Assembly: GCA_024811115.1 (NCBI GenBank)
Contig: JAKOGH010001045.1
Location: 1-17,569, forward strand
DNA: 17,569 bases
Origin: Terana coerulea
Taxonomy: Eukaryota > Basidiomycota > Agaricomycetes > Polyporales > Phanerochaetaceae
Direction: 5' to 3'
The position numbers and the translations under genes are program-made. The notes below the pieces were generated by a model. The model did not search any database, was not told the origin of the DNA, and worked only from the letters and a program-made list of their open reading frames with translations. Below, one piece after another: positions 9,537-17,569 of the stretch; positions within the stretch are counted from its first letter, which is position 1; the number at the start of each line of letters is the position of its first letter.

Positions 9537-10768
9537 TTAGAGAGCAGAAGCGCGGAAAGCCTGGACGGAAGGCGCGACGTTGAGTTGCACGCCGCGCATG
9601 GCGCACGCGATCGTAAGCGCGGGCAGCTGTGCATGGCGCATCGCATCGACCCGCAGCAGAGCGTGATTCTCCGCAAGGCCTCGCTAGTCTTCGCCGCGTC
9701 GAGCAGGGGCTTGAGGTCCGTGTCCATATTGACGGCGCACGCGAAGTGTTCGAGCGCAGGTGGGAGGGCGAGGCGCGCGGGTGCCGCGACCCACAGGCTC
9801 TCGAGACGCAGCCGGCGGAGGCGCGTACAGGCAGCGAGCGCGTCGGCGCATTCAGGTGGAGCGCAGCTTGGCAGAGAGAGCTCCTCCAGCGTCGATCCGT
9901 GTGTCGAGAGAATGTGCTCGAGGAGCTCGCACGATGGCGCGCGTTGGAGGTCCACAGCGCGGAGCGTGTCCATCGAGCCCTGGAGCAGCCACTGGACGAA
10001 CTCGGGCGTGGGCGACGTCTGGAAGCGCATCGTGAGGCTGTTGAGCTCACACGGGACGGGAACGACCGCGGGCAGGGAGAGCACAGGTGTGGTGCCGCCG
10101 ATGGACAGGGACGTGATGAACGGGAAGGCTTGGAGAAGCTGCGCCAGTGCGTGTGCGTCGCTGGACCAGTTGTCGAAGTGCAGGCGTGCGATGCGCGGGC
10201 CGGCTTGCAGCGCAAGCAGAGTCGCGTCGTCGAACAGCGGCGCGGACGCTTTGCGGCGGGAGCACCGGCGCCATAGACCGCGAGGCGAAGCTCCGCGAGG
10301 TTGGGGCATTGCAGGACGGTGTGTGCGAACGCGCCTTGCGTGATGCCGCGCGGCTGCTTCGTGTCGATAACACATCGCAGCGCCTGGACGGTGTCGCGGA
10401 GCATGCGGCTGCGTGGCGTGTGTGCGGAGATGGCGGCCGTGAAGCCCTCGAGGGCGGGCTCGGTGCTCAGCTTGACGTTGCGGAAGAGGATCTGCTGCGT
10501 CATCGCGGACCAGTTCTTGCAGACGAGGGCGCACGGGACGATGGCCGCGTTGTCTTCTGCGTGCGCGGCTTCGAGGATCTTGACGATGAGTTCGGAGGAG
10601 GCGTGGTGAGGTTGAGGTTGAAGCAAAAACGGTGTCATTACGAGGCGAGGTGCTTGTTGCGACCTCGTCGCGTTCAACTGGCTGTATGCGTCAGAAGATT
10701 GCGTCTCGCTGCACGTCGACGCGACTCACGCATGCAGTAAGGTCGTAGAAGAAGTCGAGGATACCCAT
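9537..10768 (-). CDS. F-box/LRR protein (FBX-4)
   Basis: Probable SCF ubiquitin-ligase adaptor, from a different subfamily than FBX-1/2/3/5. Firm coding starts no later than the ATG at 10638. The F-box follows within about 15 residues: SSELIVKILEAAHAEDNAAI, then CALVCKNWSAMTQQILFRNV. LRR-like units follow: LAELRLAVYG, ITSLSIGG, LNSLTMRF, LRAVDLQR, LEELSLPS and LRRLRLESL. The end is reached at 9537. An upstream exon is likely: ATG at 10768, 13 codons (MGILDFFYDLTAC), then intron 10729-10682 (48 nt, GTGAGT, branch CTGAC, CAG). A TATA box lies 103 bp before this ATG. The exon does not join in phase with the F-box frame unless two bases are missing or one is extra. Two further frame breaks, at about 10249-10256 (AAAG run) and 9660-9672, each fit one missing base, giving 367 residues from the ATG at 10638. 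Confidence 0.7.
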
Positions 10769-10870
10769 CTCGGACGCTAGGAGACGAGCGAAGGGCAAGA
10801 ACGTAAAGGTTGGCAAAGCTCTTGCGAGAGGAAGGTGGGGAAGGGGGCCAGGAGCACTCTGCGCTGGCTG

Positions 10871-10880
10871 GCTTTATAGT
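10871..10880 (-). promoter_or_regulatory. TATA box of FBX-4
   Basis: Minus-strand ACTATAAAGC lies 103 bp upstream of the ATG at 10768. A pyrimidine-rich leader lies between them (about 10820 to 10770). The distance favours the upstream exon at 10768-10730 as the true 5' coding exon of FBX-4. Confidence 0.5.
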
Positions 10881-12615
10881 CGGGCGAAGGAGCGAATCCC
10901 ATGGCTGTCATGCAGACCGAAATGAAATGGCCGAAAAACAACCTTGTCACTTCTTCTCCAGCGCCGTGCGCTTGACACGCGACGCCACCGAGATCCCAAG
11001 CGAGAAGCTTTTGATCCGTTTCCTCAATGCCGCGGCATGTGCCGCTAGCTCCCGCCCTCCCTCCTGCTAAAATGTCTATCTGACAGCCGTGTACGCTGAG
11101 CTATCATCGCACTGCCGCACTCGTTACTGCTAATTATGAGCTAACACACGCCATATATTCCAGTGTGCCCCCACCCTGGACCTCTCGCCGCCCGTCTCAA
11201 AACGCAAGACACCGTCGGGCGCCACCAAGACACCGACCGCCATCAGCGGTGACAGGATCAGGGGCGAGGGCGCCCTTGCCGGTTTGTACGGACGTTGGCC
11301 AACCAAGACCGCCATGTTCCACTCCAGGGCGAGTCAACACCGCCAAACGGGCATCGTACTGCGGCACGCGAAGCCAACGCGGTCTCGCCCGTCGGCCTTC
11401 TGACAATGGCCAACATTCCTCGCTGACTGGGGCTGTTACGTTGCCGTACGTCAATGCGGGTGCGGTCGAAGGAGATTAACCCAATAAAATGGAGGCGCGC
11501 CGAAAGCCGTGCGGTTATTGGCTGAGGTGTCCCGAGTGCACAATAGGCTGGACGCTTTAGGACGTTGTCGACGGAGGCCGCCTCACACCGAGTCACTTGT
11601 TCCTATTTTATTCGCGCATGTTCCGCTGAGCATTTTGCTTGTCCCGCTCACTTTACCCGGATGATTGCTGGAAAACAATAATCAAAGTCTCAGCAGCTGC
11701 GATGCGTTACAGATTGACTAACAACTCACGTACCAGGAATCGATGGCGTATATGGAATTTGGTGAAAGCGACAGACGTGACCTAAGATGACGTTTTGTGG
11801 TCTCTGTTGGGAGATGACATGTCGGGGAACGACGGCGGGGCACTGCATGAACTTGCAAAGCCTGGAAGCGAGGGCTTGAAGCTTTGTAGCTTTCCGCCTA
11901 GATGCCAAAACTGCGCCGTTAGGGCGAAGAATACGTGCTCGCAGAATATGGTTCGTGCGCCTGTGAAGAGCGGGGCCAGGATTGGGCCCAGCGACCGTAC
12001 GAAGCCCAGATACCATCCCGCGACCTGCTGATTGCACGACAATGTCCCAAAATGTGTGTTCAAGCACTTCCACTGGAGAGCACATATATGCGCATTTGCG
12101 CCCAACCACTTCCAAGCAATTCTCGAAAGCTCGAAGAACTGAACTCGCAGGCGGGCATCGGACATGTGTGCGACCATATACAGCGACCCGCAGCGGTGAC
12201 TGTTGTACCAGGAAAGAAGCCTTCCCCGCAGACACACACCAGCGCGTCCCGGCAGGCACCTGACAGAATCTGCTTCATGGCCCTGGGAGTGTGTGATAGA
12301 CGTGGTGAAACATATCCTGTACCAGGAAACGCGCATTCATAAGTGTGCGAGCGGTAGGCAGAGGATGAAGGGGGCTCACATTTCTGTGGGAGCTCAGAGA
12401 CGCAGCGATTCAAAGAGAACAGCTTCGGACCTTCGGTAGACACGCTTTATGAAGGTCGTCAGTGCACAAGGGGTGTACACGCCTTCGTGGGATCCCGGCG
12501 GACGAAGTCCAACAAGTTATTTCCGTGCATACGCGTTGAATATTCAAAATGTCTATTCGTACATCTTTCTTCTAATTAGCGTGTTGCAGCGTATCCATGT
12601 CTGTGCTCTACTATT
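10881..12615. other. 1.7-kb gap with no recognised gene
   Basis: I recognise no gene here. Between about 11730 and 12440 several overlapping open frames exist on both strands. The longest is 184 codons on the minus strand (12336-11782), with aromatic- and Cys-containing sequence but no motif I can name. The plus strand holds 135 codons at 11935-12342. Open frames on both strands at once suggest low stop-codon density rather than coding. The octamer ACCAGGAA occurs three times on the plus strand (about 11733, 12208 and 12317). No terminal repeats, transposase or reverse-transcriptase motifs, or tRNA fold were found by eye. The last ~170 bp are likely 3' flank of the phosphatase gene. The area could be a decayed repeat or a gene with several frame errors. 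Confidence 0.35.
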
Positions 12616-13933
12616 CTATTGCGGGGTGTAGTCGTCGACCGTAGCGTAGAACTCCTTGATGATGCGTTTCTGCGCGTCGATGCCCTTCTCGTCCTACACA
12701 GTAACTTTAGCGTGAATTCGGCGGATGCGCCAACGCACAGCGAACTCACTGGAGTGTCCCCAATGGCCCGAATAACGATATACTTCCGCCCGTTCAGAAC
12801 CTCCTCATTCACGTCGTTGTCAAGTGGCGACGAGTGCGAACCCGCGACGAGTCCGCCCGCCTCCTGCGCAATGATGGACCCGGCACAGACGTCCCACGGC
12901 CAACAGCCGATCTCCCTACACAACCATCCGTGCATCAGCGTCAACTGGCATCCCAGAGCGGGGTCCGACGCGCACCAATACATGTCCAGCCCACCCTGCG
13001 CGACCATGCAGAAGTTGAGGGCGGCCGTCCCGAGCGCACGCAGCGAATGTGCCATCTTGCCCCGTGCGACGCCCGCGTTCGGGTCCCCGCGAGCCGCCTG
13101 TACGCTTCAGCCTTCACCTCCATGATAGGTCCCGAGCGGTCTGAGCCGCACTCGATGCCTACCAACCAAAAACGACGTTACGACGTGTATTTCAGGCGAT
13201 CCGGGTGGGAGGCGTACCGATGAGCGCTTGCGAGCGAGGGCAGCGGACGCGGGACGGCGAGCGGGAGCTTCTTCGGCTGCGCCCCGCGCAGGGCGAGGTG
13301 TGCGCCGAGTCCGCGCGCACCGGTGAAAAGCTGGTCAAGGAACGGGTTGTAGACGACGCCGAGCACGGGTCGCTTGCGCGCAATGAGGCCGATGGAGACG
13401 CAGACGTGCGGGAAGCCGTGCACAAAGTTCGTCGTGCCGTCTGCATCCACGGGCAGCGTTAGGGAGATAAGCGGAGGGGAGAGGGAGGGAGGGACGTGCC
13501 GATGGGGTCTACGCAGAAAGTCGGCGTGTCGGTGAGCGACTGACGGGAGCCTGCGGCGTAGGACTCTTCTCCAATGCTGGCCAAGCAATGATCATCGTGT
13601 CAGCTTCCCATATACTCAATGTAAAACACTACAGGCCGCTTCCAGCATGGAGGAGCGTGCATGCAATCCCGCATGTAGCTCGGAACGCGGAAATTCGGAC
13701 ACTCACAACTGGTAGCCTGGGTACTTCTCCTTCAGCTCACCCTTCACTAGTTCCTCCACGCGCACGTCGTACTCCGTCACGAGGTCGACCGAGTTCTTCT
13801 TCTCGTCGACGTTACCCGAGGCGAGGATCGCCTCCGAGCCCTCCAAGATGAGCACACCCGCCTTGCGCGCCAGCGCGGTCGTGAATGCAAGGATCTCCTG
13901 CAGGTCGTTGGAGCTAAGTTCTACGTTAGCCAT
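12616..13933 (-). CDS. Inositol monophosphatase family protein
   Basis: Mg-dependent, lithium-sensitive phosphatase family that releases myo-inositol from inositol phosphates, in the cytosol. Fungal relatives include quinate-cluster proteins, so the substrate is not certain. There are six exons: 13933-13707, 13576-13500, 13440-13218, 13158-12976, 12915-12750 and 12693-12616. Introns are 130, 59, 59, 60 and 56 nt. The start MANVELSS is preceded by a pyrimidine-rich leader. Metal-site motifs are all present: IGEES (about residues 77-81, completed across intron 1), [12 protein letters not shown] (about 99-110, completed across intron 2) and WPWDVCAG (Asp near 246). Intron 2 has a GC donor. Intron 4 is a multiple of three without a stop. 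Two frame breaks, at about 13225-13233 (two missing bases) and in the G-run at 13083-13092 (one missing), lie in well-conserved protein. Restored length is about 318 residues, slightly above the usual size. The breaks look like sequence errors. Confidence 0.9.
13441..13499 (-). other. GC-AG intron in the inositol monophosphatase gene
   Basis: The intron separates the first base of the Asp codon in the DPIDGTTN motif from the rest, so its borders are fixed by a highly conserved catalytic site. Splicing after ATCG and before ACGGC rebuilds DPIDG exactly. The donor is then GCACGT instead of GTxxGT and the acceptor is GCAG. A GT donor two or three bases away would destroy the motif. GC-AG introns are a known minor class in fungi. 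Confidence 0.75.
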
Positions 13934-14211
13934 GGTGGTGGGAGGGTTAGGGGATAGCTGATGGTGGAGGAGAGGCAAAACGGAGGTGGAGACATGGTGG
14001 TTGTGGTATAAGTATGTCGCGGATCGAAGGTGGCATCTGAAAGATCGATGCCGAACGCTTGTATGTAGCGAACGTTTGTTCAGCGCGTCAGCTTCCGAGG
14101 CACAGACCTGACTGTAGCCTGGAATATTCGCCACTACGCATTTCCCCAGATGCTATAACGGCGAGGCAGAAGAAACCATGGTATTACAGGAAGGCAGAAT
14201 CACAAGTCCAT

Positions 14212-15277
14212 TTACATCTCGTCAATCAGCGCCTTTAGTCTAACTTCGTCCAAAATCTCAAAGCCGCTCTCTGATGTGACCTAGTTTAACCAAAGTATAT
14301 TAGAGGCCAAGTCCTATGTGTGGTTATATACTATGACACGCACCTGCGCAATTTGCACGTTGTGCTGGTCGAGCTTCTCCTCCATGACTTGTTTCAGCAC
14401 GCGCAGCGTGAGGATGTGAGCCTCTTTCAGCGTCATTTGCTGCAACGAATAGCTACCAGTTAGCAACATATAGATTTTATGAGCGAAAGCCTACCTTGTG
14501 CCACTTGTCTTGCAGTTCGCTTTGCGCAGCTTCCGAGCCTGACCCTACAGCCTTGGCTTCATATCGGACGAAGGTACCTGAAGGATCTGTTTGAAATCTA
14601 AAATCAAATGCTTTCAATGGGTATGCCCGAGAGAATAACTTAAGGACTAACAGCTGGGGCCCGTTCTCGTCAATACCCCCAATGAGCAGCGCGACACCAA
14701 ACGGCCGACTCATCATCGCGTCCTCGTCGTGCACACTCTCCGAACCGCAGCGCAAGGTCGCACACTGCCTGCGTCACGCTCTCAACCTTGATGCGCTCGT
14801 CGTACGTGAAGGCGTGCGTCTGCGACGTGACGCGTGCGTGGTCGACCATCGTGCGCGCGTCGGCGATGAGCCCGGACATGGCGCATCCGAGGTGGCGGTC
14901 GATCTCCATAATCTTCTCGATGGAGGACGACACGAGCAGCGGCGACTGCACGCGCTTCTCGACGGCGAGGACCACGCCTTCCTTCGTGCTGATGCCGACC
15001 GTGGTCGATCCTAGCTGTTGCGTTCGTGCTCTTAGTTTGCTGCAGGTTGAAGAAAGTGAGCGGTACATACCTTGATAGCTTCAATGGCATACTCGACTAT
15101 GCCATACCATACACCTCAGCCTACGTACGCTCCTGCAAGGTAGTGCATACATACCCTGGAATAATCGACCTTCAGGCGAGAATGTGTTGACACCACGGTC
15201 TGAGAACAACATTAGCCTATTCCGTCAAGTAGGAAGACAGTTAAAGCCGTACCGTATTCTGAGCGGGTAAGAAACAT
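14212..15277 (-). CDS. PUP2: 20S proteasome subunit alpha type-5
   Basis: Alpha-5 subunit of the 20S core particle. It forms part of the outer heptameric ring gating entry to the proteolytic chamber, and alpha subunits carry no active site. There are seven exons: 15277-15253, 15199-15155, 15096-15071, 15014-14652, 14597-14495, 14439-14344 and 14280-14212. The six introns are 53-63 nt. The N terminus [20 protein letters not shown], followed by [15 protein letters not shown], is the alpha-subunit signature with alpha-5-specific residues. Further matches are [42 protein letters not shown] and VMEEKL. About 242 residues are predicted, the normal alpha-5 size. Intron 4 (14651-14598, 54 nt) is in phase with no stop, so retention would add 18 residues. 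The one frame break, at about 14736-14742 between RFGE and [10 protein letters not shown], fits two missing bases. In an essential single-copy gene this points to a consensus error. The gene is divergent from FBX-5. Confidence 0.93.
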
Positions 15278-15730
15278 GGTGAGGGGAGATGGGGTAAGTA
15301 TGAAGGAGGTTTGGGTATGAGCAGGCTGAGCGTACGCAATGTGTCTCGAGACGCGCGTCGCGTCGCCCTTCATGATCGTGGGAGCAGCCTGCCATGTTCG
15401 TCAACCCACCTCGGCCACAGTTCGAATCTCGCAACTCGTTCCTTCCGACCCTGCTCATTCCTCACAACCACTTCCACACGTACTGGTCAGACTTATAATA
15501 TAAAGTTTATAGCTAGCAGTTGAACAGCTGCTGTCCAAGGTGAGTCCACGTTACAGCAAAATACAGAAAGTACGCTCATCGACCTTGACTTATTGCAGTC
15601 GTAACGTTTTAACACCCCCTCCCAAGGCTGAGCGCGTGCGCATACATATACCTGTACTGTGAGTACACAATCAAACGGACAACAAAATAACTTTCACGAC
15701 TGGCATTGCGCTATATACCTGCAGAACGAC
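15278..15730. promoter_or_regulatory. Shared upstream region of proteasome alpha-5 and FBX-5
   Basis: The two start codons (15277 minus and 15731 plus) are 453 bp apart, so both promoters lie here. The alpha-5 side has a pyrimidine-rich leader and no clear TATA box. The FBX-5 side has a TATA box and two possible leader introns. The first is 15540-15598 (GTGAGT...TTGCAG, 59 nt) and the second is 15659-15724 (GTGAGT...CTGCAG, 66 nt). No ATG lies between the TATA box and 15731 on the spliced message. I did not find the yeast proteasome element GGTGGCAAA or its complement. Confidence 0.5.
15494..15505 (+). promoter_or_regulatory. TATA box of FBX-5
   Basis: TATAATATAAAG lies 226 bp upstream of the FBX-5 ATG. 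Removing the two candidate leader introns would shorten the leader to roughly 70-80 nt, a normal length. Inferred from sequence and spacing only. Confidence 0.5.
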
Positions 15731-17352
15731 ATGCAAACACGGCGGAAGGAGCTCAAGGCCGCGCTGGAAGCACACCGAGCTGCAGTCGCCCGGATCCTCG
15801 CAGAACTCAACGCGCTGGCTTACATCTCGTGGCTTCCTCATGAGCTGCTCGTAGTCATTTTCGAGGCCGCGGCATTCCCGACCTTCGGACAGAAGAACGT
15901 CGCCCAAGTGGTGAGCATCAGCCATGTCTGTCACCGGTGGAGAGAAATCGCGCTACACAGCCCCCAGTTTTGGACCGCAATATCTCTACCAGCCCCTCCA
16001 GGTCGTGTTTTAGCCGCTATCGAAGGTCGCAGTCCCAGCCGCTGGATGTATCAATTGACCACGACGAGCGCAACAAATTATCGCCGTCGTTCCTCGCCTC
16101 TGTTTTCCTCGCGGCTCCCAAGATTCAGAAGCTCAAACTTCGTATGATACGCCATACACTTGGGCTGGTCGAGCGTCATCTCCTTGGCAAACTGGACGCA
16201 CCACTTCTCCATACTCTCTCTATTGACGAATGCGGCCAATGGGACGACTCCTCTACCCTGCTTTCGATCCTTGTTGCCCCACCCTGCGCTCATTGCGCCT
16301 CACTACCTTCGGTGGAATATGGGAAACCATCTCAACATCCACCTCGCTCACATATTTGCACGTCCGCTCGAACAGGTTAACGGACACCACGATGATCACC
16401 ATGCACGACGTTCTCAAAGGTCTTCGCAGCCTGCCGTCACTGGAATCGTTGACCATTGGCTGCCGGTTCAAGGCCTCCAACTCGACTGGCGTAGAGGCTT
16501 CTCTGCCCTGTCTACAAACCCTCACCCTGTCCGACCAACTGGTCGACTGTTTGGCGCTCCTCGGACATCTCACGTTCCCGGCGGCGACAACGATGAAGAT
16601 ATCCGAGTTGGATTTTATAGCAGACGAGACTCTCGCAGACGGCTTGCTGCAACCGCTTCTCTTCAAGCTTTCTGACGAAGACGCTCCGGGATATAAACCG
16701 TTGGTTGCGTTTTCCGTTGAGTGCTTCGGAACGGGTGGCTTTACTATTCGGGGCTGGACAGATGAACGCTCAATCGCGGAAGACGGCGTTCTTCCCTTCT
16801 TGACCATTGCTATGCCATACAATCCGTCGATTACTGAAATTATTCTAGCCCACTTACCGTTGCACTCTGTCCGGGAAGTCTGGCTTTCTCTGGGCTATGA
16901 TATCCTTGGAGACGGCGCACGGGTGACCCGCATCTTGGTGAGCCTCCCCAGCGTTCGTTACCTACGCGTTATGGGGACCGACATCGGAAACGTCCGAGCC
17001 TTACTGGAGAAGATGCCGGACACCTCTGTGCCGTTTCCTGAGCTGGAAACGCTGTACTTGGAAGACATCCGGTTCGTTCCTTGCCCCCATCCTCGGAATC
17101 CCGTCTTGTGATCATGGGGAGTGCACGCGTGGTTTGTACTCCTCCCTGAAAAGACGGCGCACCTTGGGCAAGACAGTCAAGCTCCTTGAACTTGATGACA
17201 GCGGCTGGTTAACGCACTCACTCATACGCACCCTATCGAAGGCCGTTGATAAACTGCGTGTCGCGGAACTCACGGAGTCGGACGTGGAAGGGATTGTTGA
17301 ACAACAGACGCAAGACAAGATGGACTTAGATGATGCTTCGCCGCAGGAATGA
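15731..17352 (+). CDS. F-box/LRR protein (FBX-5)
   Basis: Likely SCF ubiquitin-ligase substrate adaptor. The ATG at 15731 starts a charged helix (RRKELKAALEAHRAAVARIL), possibly a short coiled coil. The F-box follows at about residues 36-58 (ISWLPHELLVVIFEAAAF), then VSISHVCHRWREIALHSPQFW. LRR-like units include IQKLKLRM, LHTLSIDEC, LRSLRLTTF, LESLTIGC, LQTLTLSD, VREVWLSL, VRYLRVMG and LETLYLED. Toward the C terminus come SSLKRRRTLGKTVKLLELDD and an acidic end at 17352. The frame in front of the ATG is open back to 15659, but that position is better read as an intron donor. Three frame breaks occur: about 16021-16025 and 16262-16276 (one missing base each), and about 17101-17110 (two missing or one extra). 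Restored length is about 541 residues. The only gene on the plus strand, it is most like FBX-1 in its LRR wording (SLPC then LxLQxVTL versus LQTLTL). The 217 bp after the stop hold nothing recognisable beyond a probable 3' untranslated region. Confidence 0.78.
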
Positions 17353-17569
17353 GGAGCAGACGCGAAGCATGACAACATGACAAGCAGTAGTGCATGTGGA
17401 TACAATTGAGCCATCGGTCTTTGTTGTTTATTTCTACTTCTTTCGGTTGGCACGCCATTTGGGTCCCAAGCTGAAATTTAGCAATCACTCGTGGGTCTCC
17501 TAGTTTTCATGTTGACGCTGTCTTGTAGAAGTGCTCGTTTCACTGTAACGTGTGAAGTACCTTCCAAAT

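Noticed and set aside
9585..10343. Plus-strand open frames of 215-252 codons opposite FBX-4
   Set aside because: These are antisense shadows in GC-rich coding DNA. The minus strand carries a clear F-box and LRR pattern, and the plus frames are Arg/Ala-rich without motifs.
15400..15445. Possible tRNA: GTTCGAATC resembles a B box at about 15420
   Set aside because: The flanking bases do not form a T-stem, and no acceptor stem or A box is found at the right distance on either strand.
15659..15730. Start of FBX-5 at the GTG at 15659
   Set aside because: The triplet is part of a GTGAGT donor site, and an ATG in the same frame at 15731 lies just after a good acceptor.
1..17569. CRISPR array, operon, ribosome-binding sites or other prokaryotic features
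   Set aside because: Spliced genes with fungal intron signals throughout; no regularly spaced short repeats were seen.

Overview
The window looks like nuclear DNA of a filamentous basidiomycete, probably an Agaricomycete. Coding regions are GC-rich and split by very short introns (about 48-66 nt, one of 130 nt). Introns mostly begin GTGAGT or GTATGT and carry a CTGAC-like branch site just before the AG. Leaders are CT-rich, and most of the genes are F-box/leucine-rich-repeat (LRR) proteins of the kind expanded in mushroom-forming fungi. No bacterial, organellar or viral signal was seen.

Layout, left to right. (1) 1-1630, minus: 3'-truncated, heavily broken F-box/LRR gene. A diverged ~150-bp direct repeat lies upstream of it (about 1711-2000). 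(2) 2290-4040 and 5132-6904, both minus: a tandem F-box/LRR pair (FBX-2 and FBX-3) that share a two-exon structure, an acidic first exon and similar promoters. Between them sits a 748-bp near-perfect palindrome flanked by TA (4247-4994), a miniature foldback transposon. (3) 7354-8040, minus: small Ser-rich secreted protein, probably GPI-anchored. (4) 9537-10768, minus: a fourth, unrelated-looking F-box/LRR gene. (5) 10881-12615: about 1.7 kb with no recognisable gene. (6) 12616-13933, minus: inositol monophosphatase, six exons, with one GC-AG intron. (7) 14212-15277, minus: 20S proteasome subunit alpha-5, seven exons. (8) 15731-17352, plus: a fifth F-box/LRR gene, divergent from the proteasome gene across a 453-bp shared upstream region.

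F-box proteins normally present substrates to SCF ubiquitin ligases and the 20S proteasome degrades the products, so most of the genes fit the ubiquitin-proteasome route. The neighbourhood itself is not proof of a joint function.

A caution applies to the whole window. Seven of the eight genes contain small frame breaks. This includes two conserved housekeeping genes (alpha-5 and inositol monophosphatase), where the break falls inside otherwise well-preserved protein. Almost all are explained by one or two missing bases, several in short homopolymers. They are therefore more likely consensus errors than gene death, except perhaps in the leftmost F-box gene. I saw no clearly novel biological system. 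The palindromic element, the tandem F-box pair and the GC-AG intron are the best items to follow up.
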